Positions 6,032 through 7,090 of a DNA stretch of 7,090 bases are shown in pieces; the first letter of the stretch is position 1, and each line of letters begins with the position of its first letter. A program made the translations under genes and the position numbers. This stretch comes from an uncultured Clostridia bacterium (GTDB lineage: Bacteria; Bacillota; Clostridia; Christensenellales; Aristaeellaceae): the NCBI GenBank assembly GCA_946409855.1, contig CAMJXZ010000165.1, positions 1 through 7,090 on the forward strand, in the 5' to 3' direction. The notes below the pieces were generated by a model. The model was not told the DNA's origin and ran no database searches. It saw only the letters and a program-made list of their open reading frames with translations.

Positions 6032-6694
6032 ATGCGGCTTCAGGACAGCGTCATCAATTTTCTCGGCGACAGCATCACCGAAGGGTTCGGGCTGGAGCGC
6101 GTGACCGACCGCTTCACCGACCTGATCCTGCGGGAAGAAGGGCTTAAGGAGGCGCGGAACTACGGCCTGTGCGGCACCCGCATCACCCGCCAGCGGCACC
6201 CGGACCCGGCCGGCTCCACCTTTGACCTGGACTTCTGCCTGCGCTACCCGCAGATGGACAAAAACGCCGACGCCGTGGCGGTTTTCGGCGGCACCAACGA
6301 CTTTGGCCACGGGGACGCTCCCCTGGGCCGCGCCGGCGACCGCACGCCGGACACCTTTTACGGCGCCTGCCACTGCCTGATGAACGGCCTGCAGGCCGCC
6401 TACCCGGCCCAGCCCATCGTGATCCTGACCCCGCTGCACCGCCTCAACGAGGACGACCCCCGGGGGGATTCGGACAAGCCCACCCTGCAGGGCCCTCTCC
6501 GGGTCTACCGGGACATCCTGCTGGAAACGGCCCTGCGCTGCGCCCTGCCCGTGCTGGACCTGTACGCCGTCAGCGGCATGAACCCGGAAAACCCCGTCCA
6601 GCGCGCCGCCCTGATGCCGGACGGCCTGCACCCCAACGCCGCCGGCCACCGGATCCTGGCTCGGAAGATCGCCGCGTTCCTGCGGCAGGTATAA
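6032..6694 (+). CDS. SGNH/GDSL-family hydrolase
   Basis: A serine hydrolase of the SGNH superfamily, which removes acyl or acetyl groups from lipids, glycans or small molecules. The 220-residue product shows block I FLGDSITEG (10-18) with nucleophile S14, block II glycine in NYGLCGTR (43-50, probably G48), block III FGGTND (85-90) with N89 as oxyanion-hole residue, and block V DGLHPNAAGH (197-206) with catalytic D197 and H200. No signal peptide or membrane segment is seen, so it is probably cytoplasmic, like many sugar-acetyl or nucleotide-linked esterases. AGGAG at 6021-6025 is six bases before the ATG. It starts 29 bp after the antiporter stop and is likely the last gene of the operon. The substrate cannot be inferred; the distant glf makes a sugar ester conceivable. 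Confidence 0.93.
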   Translation: MRLQDSVINFLGDSITEGFGLERVTDRFTDLILREEGLKEARNYGLCGTRITRQRHPDPAGSTFDLDFCLRYPQMDKNADAVAVFGGTNDFGHGDAPLGRAGDRTPDTFYGACHCLMNGLQAAYPAQPIVILTPLHRLNEDDPRGDSDKPTLQGPLRVYRDILLETALRCALPVLDLYAVSGMNPENPVQRAALMPDGLHPNAAGHRILARKIAAFLRQV

Positions 6695-6742
6695 CTTGAA
6701 GCAAACGGCCCGCCGCTCATCCTGGATCAGAATAATATCCCG

Positions 6743-6758
6743 TTCTCCGGACGGAGAA
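6743..6758. repeat. Small inverted repeat between convergent genes
   Basis: TTCTCC at 6743-6748 and GGAGAA at 6753-6758 form a 6-bp stem around GGAC. It sits between the hydrolase stop and the main terminator. It may add to transcript-end structure, but it has no T-run on the plus strand. Confidence 0.4.
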
Positions 6759-6760
6759 AA

Positions 6761-6794
6761 GGGGCTGCCGCAGTTTTCGTTCTGCAGCAGCCCC
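6761..6794 (-). terminator. Intrinsic terminator, probably bidirectional
   Basis: GGGGCTGC (6761-6768) pairs with GCAGCCCC (6787-6794). After one mismatch, four more pairs form (6770-6773 with 6782-6785), leaving an 8-base loop. Read on the minus strand, the stem is followed by TTTTCTCC and begins 15 bases after the stop of the minus-strand gene, a classical rho-independent terminator. On the plus strand it is followed by ATGTTTATG, a weak tract, so it probably also ends the hydrolase transcript less efficiently. Confidence 0.85.
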
Positions 6795-6809
6795 ATGTTT
6801 ATGTATGGA

Positions 6810-7090
6810 TTATTTCTGATTCTTCTTTTTCCGGTAATTCAGCCAGATCAGCACCGCGCCCAGCAGGATGAGGGCGACGATGACGGCGTCCGCGATGTAG
6901 AAGGCGGTCTTCCAGGGGGTGGTTTCCGCGCCCTTGTGCGCGTCGTCATAAATCCAGCTGTTGGCCGTCGTGTACAGGATGTTCTTGGCGGCGGTGCGCA
7001 TGTACTGCACGTTGGAGGCGGCGTTCTTGTCGGTCACCTGGTTGGGGCCGCCCGCGTAGGTGGACAGCATGGCGTCCACGCCGTTGGCCA
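6810..7090 (-). CDS. Probable family 3 glycoside hydrolase, membrane-anchored C-terminal end (partial)
   Basis: Only the last 93 complete codons are present; the frame is open to the window edge, so the gene continues beyond 7090. The GTG at 7079 is an internal codon (ANGVDAML runs across it), not a start. The fragment ANGVDAMLSTY, then NVQYMRTAAKNILYTTANS, matches what I recall of the end of the catalytic domain in clostridial GH3 enzymes with the reversed domain order. After WIYDDAHKGAETTPWK comes a single hydrophobic helix (about AFYIADAVIVALILLGAVL) and a basic tail RKKKNQK. This predicts an extracellular enzyme anchored by its C-terminus, acting on beta-linked glycosides. It converges on the plus-strand operon and ends just before the terminator. 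No catalytic residue lies in the visible part, so the family call is moderate. Confidence 0.68.
   Translation of the reverse strand, partial: ANGVDAMLSTYAGGPNQVTDKNAASNVQYMRTAAKNILYTTANSWIYDDAHKGAETTPWKTAFYIADAVIVALILLGAVLIWLNYRKKKNQK

Noticed and set aside
7077..7079. GTG at 7079 as the start of a small 89-residue membrane protein on the minus strand
   Set aside because: The frame stays open upstream to the window edge with sensible protein sequence (ANGVDAML), no ribosome site is visible, and the fragment reads as the end of a larger enzyme.

Overview
The window looks like chromosome of a high-GC gut or rumen Clostridia-type Firmicute. The signs are strong third-position G/C bias, AGGAG ribosome binding sites, a near-consensus sigma-A type promoter, protein sequences that resemble clostridial homologues, and an intergenic repeat whose core matches short repeats I recall from gut Clostridia. 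This placement is inference from composition and recollection, not a search result.

Layout. Positions 1-128 are non-coding and almost wholly made of three tandem hairpins, the last a perfect 31-bp dyad. A TTTACA-17-TATAAT promoter follows (129-157) and drives rarA (201-1526), a complete replication-associated recombination ATPase. A 189-bp spacer (1527-1715) holds two copies of a REP-like unit, each a hairpin plus a conserved 35-bp tail, with a 74-bp period. Then come four tightly packed plus-strand genes: glf (UDP-galactopyranose mutase, 1716-2813); a 408-residue protein of the Card1/Can2/DUF1887 type with a CARF-like sensor and a PD-(D/E)xK nuclease domain (2810-4036); a 661-residue NhaP2/CvrA-type cation/proton antiporter with two RCK_C (TrkA_C) domains and a repetitive Pro/Glu/Ser tail (4017-6002); and a cytoplasmic SGNH/GDSL hydrolase (6032-6694). 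The junctions are a 4-bp ATGA overlap, a 20-bp overlap and a 29-bp gap, so the four are probably one transcript. A terminator hairpin at 6761-6794 separates them from a convergent minus-strand gene, of which only the 3' end is present (6810-7090): the membrane-anchored C-terminus of a probable family 3 glycoside hydrolase.

How the genes may work together. rarA acts in replication-fork rescue and is probably independent of the rest. glf and the SGNH hydrolase suggest surface glycan synthesis and editing, but no glycosyltransferase is visible. The most interesting gene is the CARF nuclease: the family is known as a cyclic-oligoadenylate-activated effector of type III CRISPR, yet here it is translationally coupled to glf and to an ion antiporter, with no cas gene or CRISPR array in view. 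Its neighbour's RCK_C domains belong to a class known in some transporters to bind c-di-AMP. This raises the possibility of a nucleotide-signal-responsive stress module, which remains a hypothesis.
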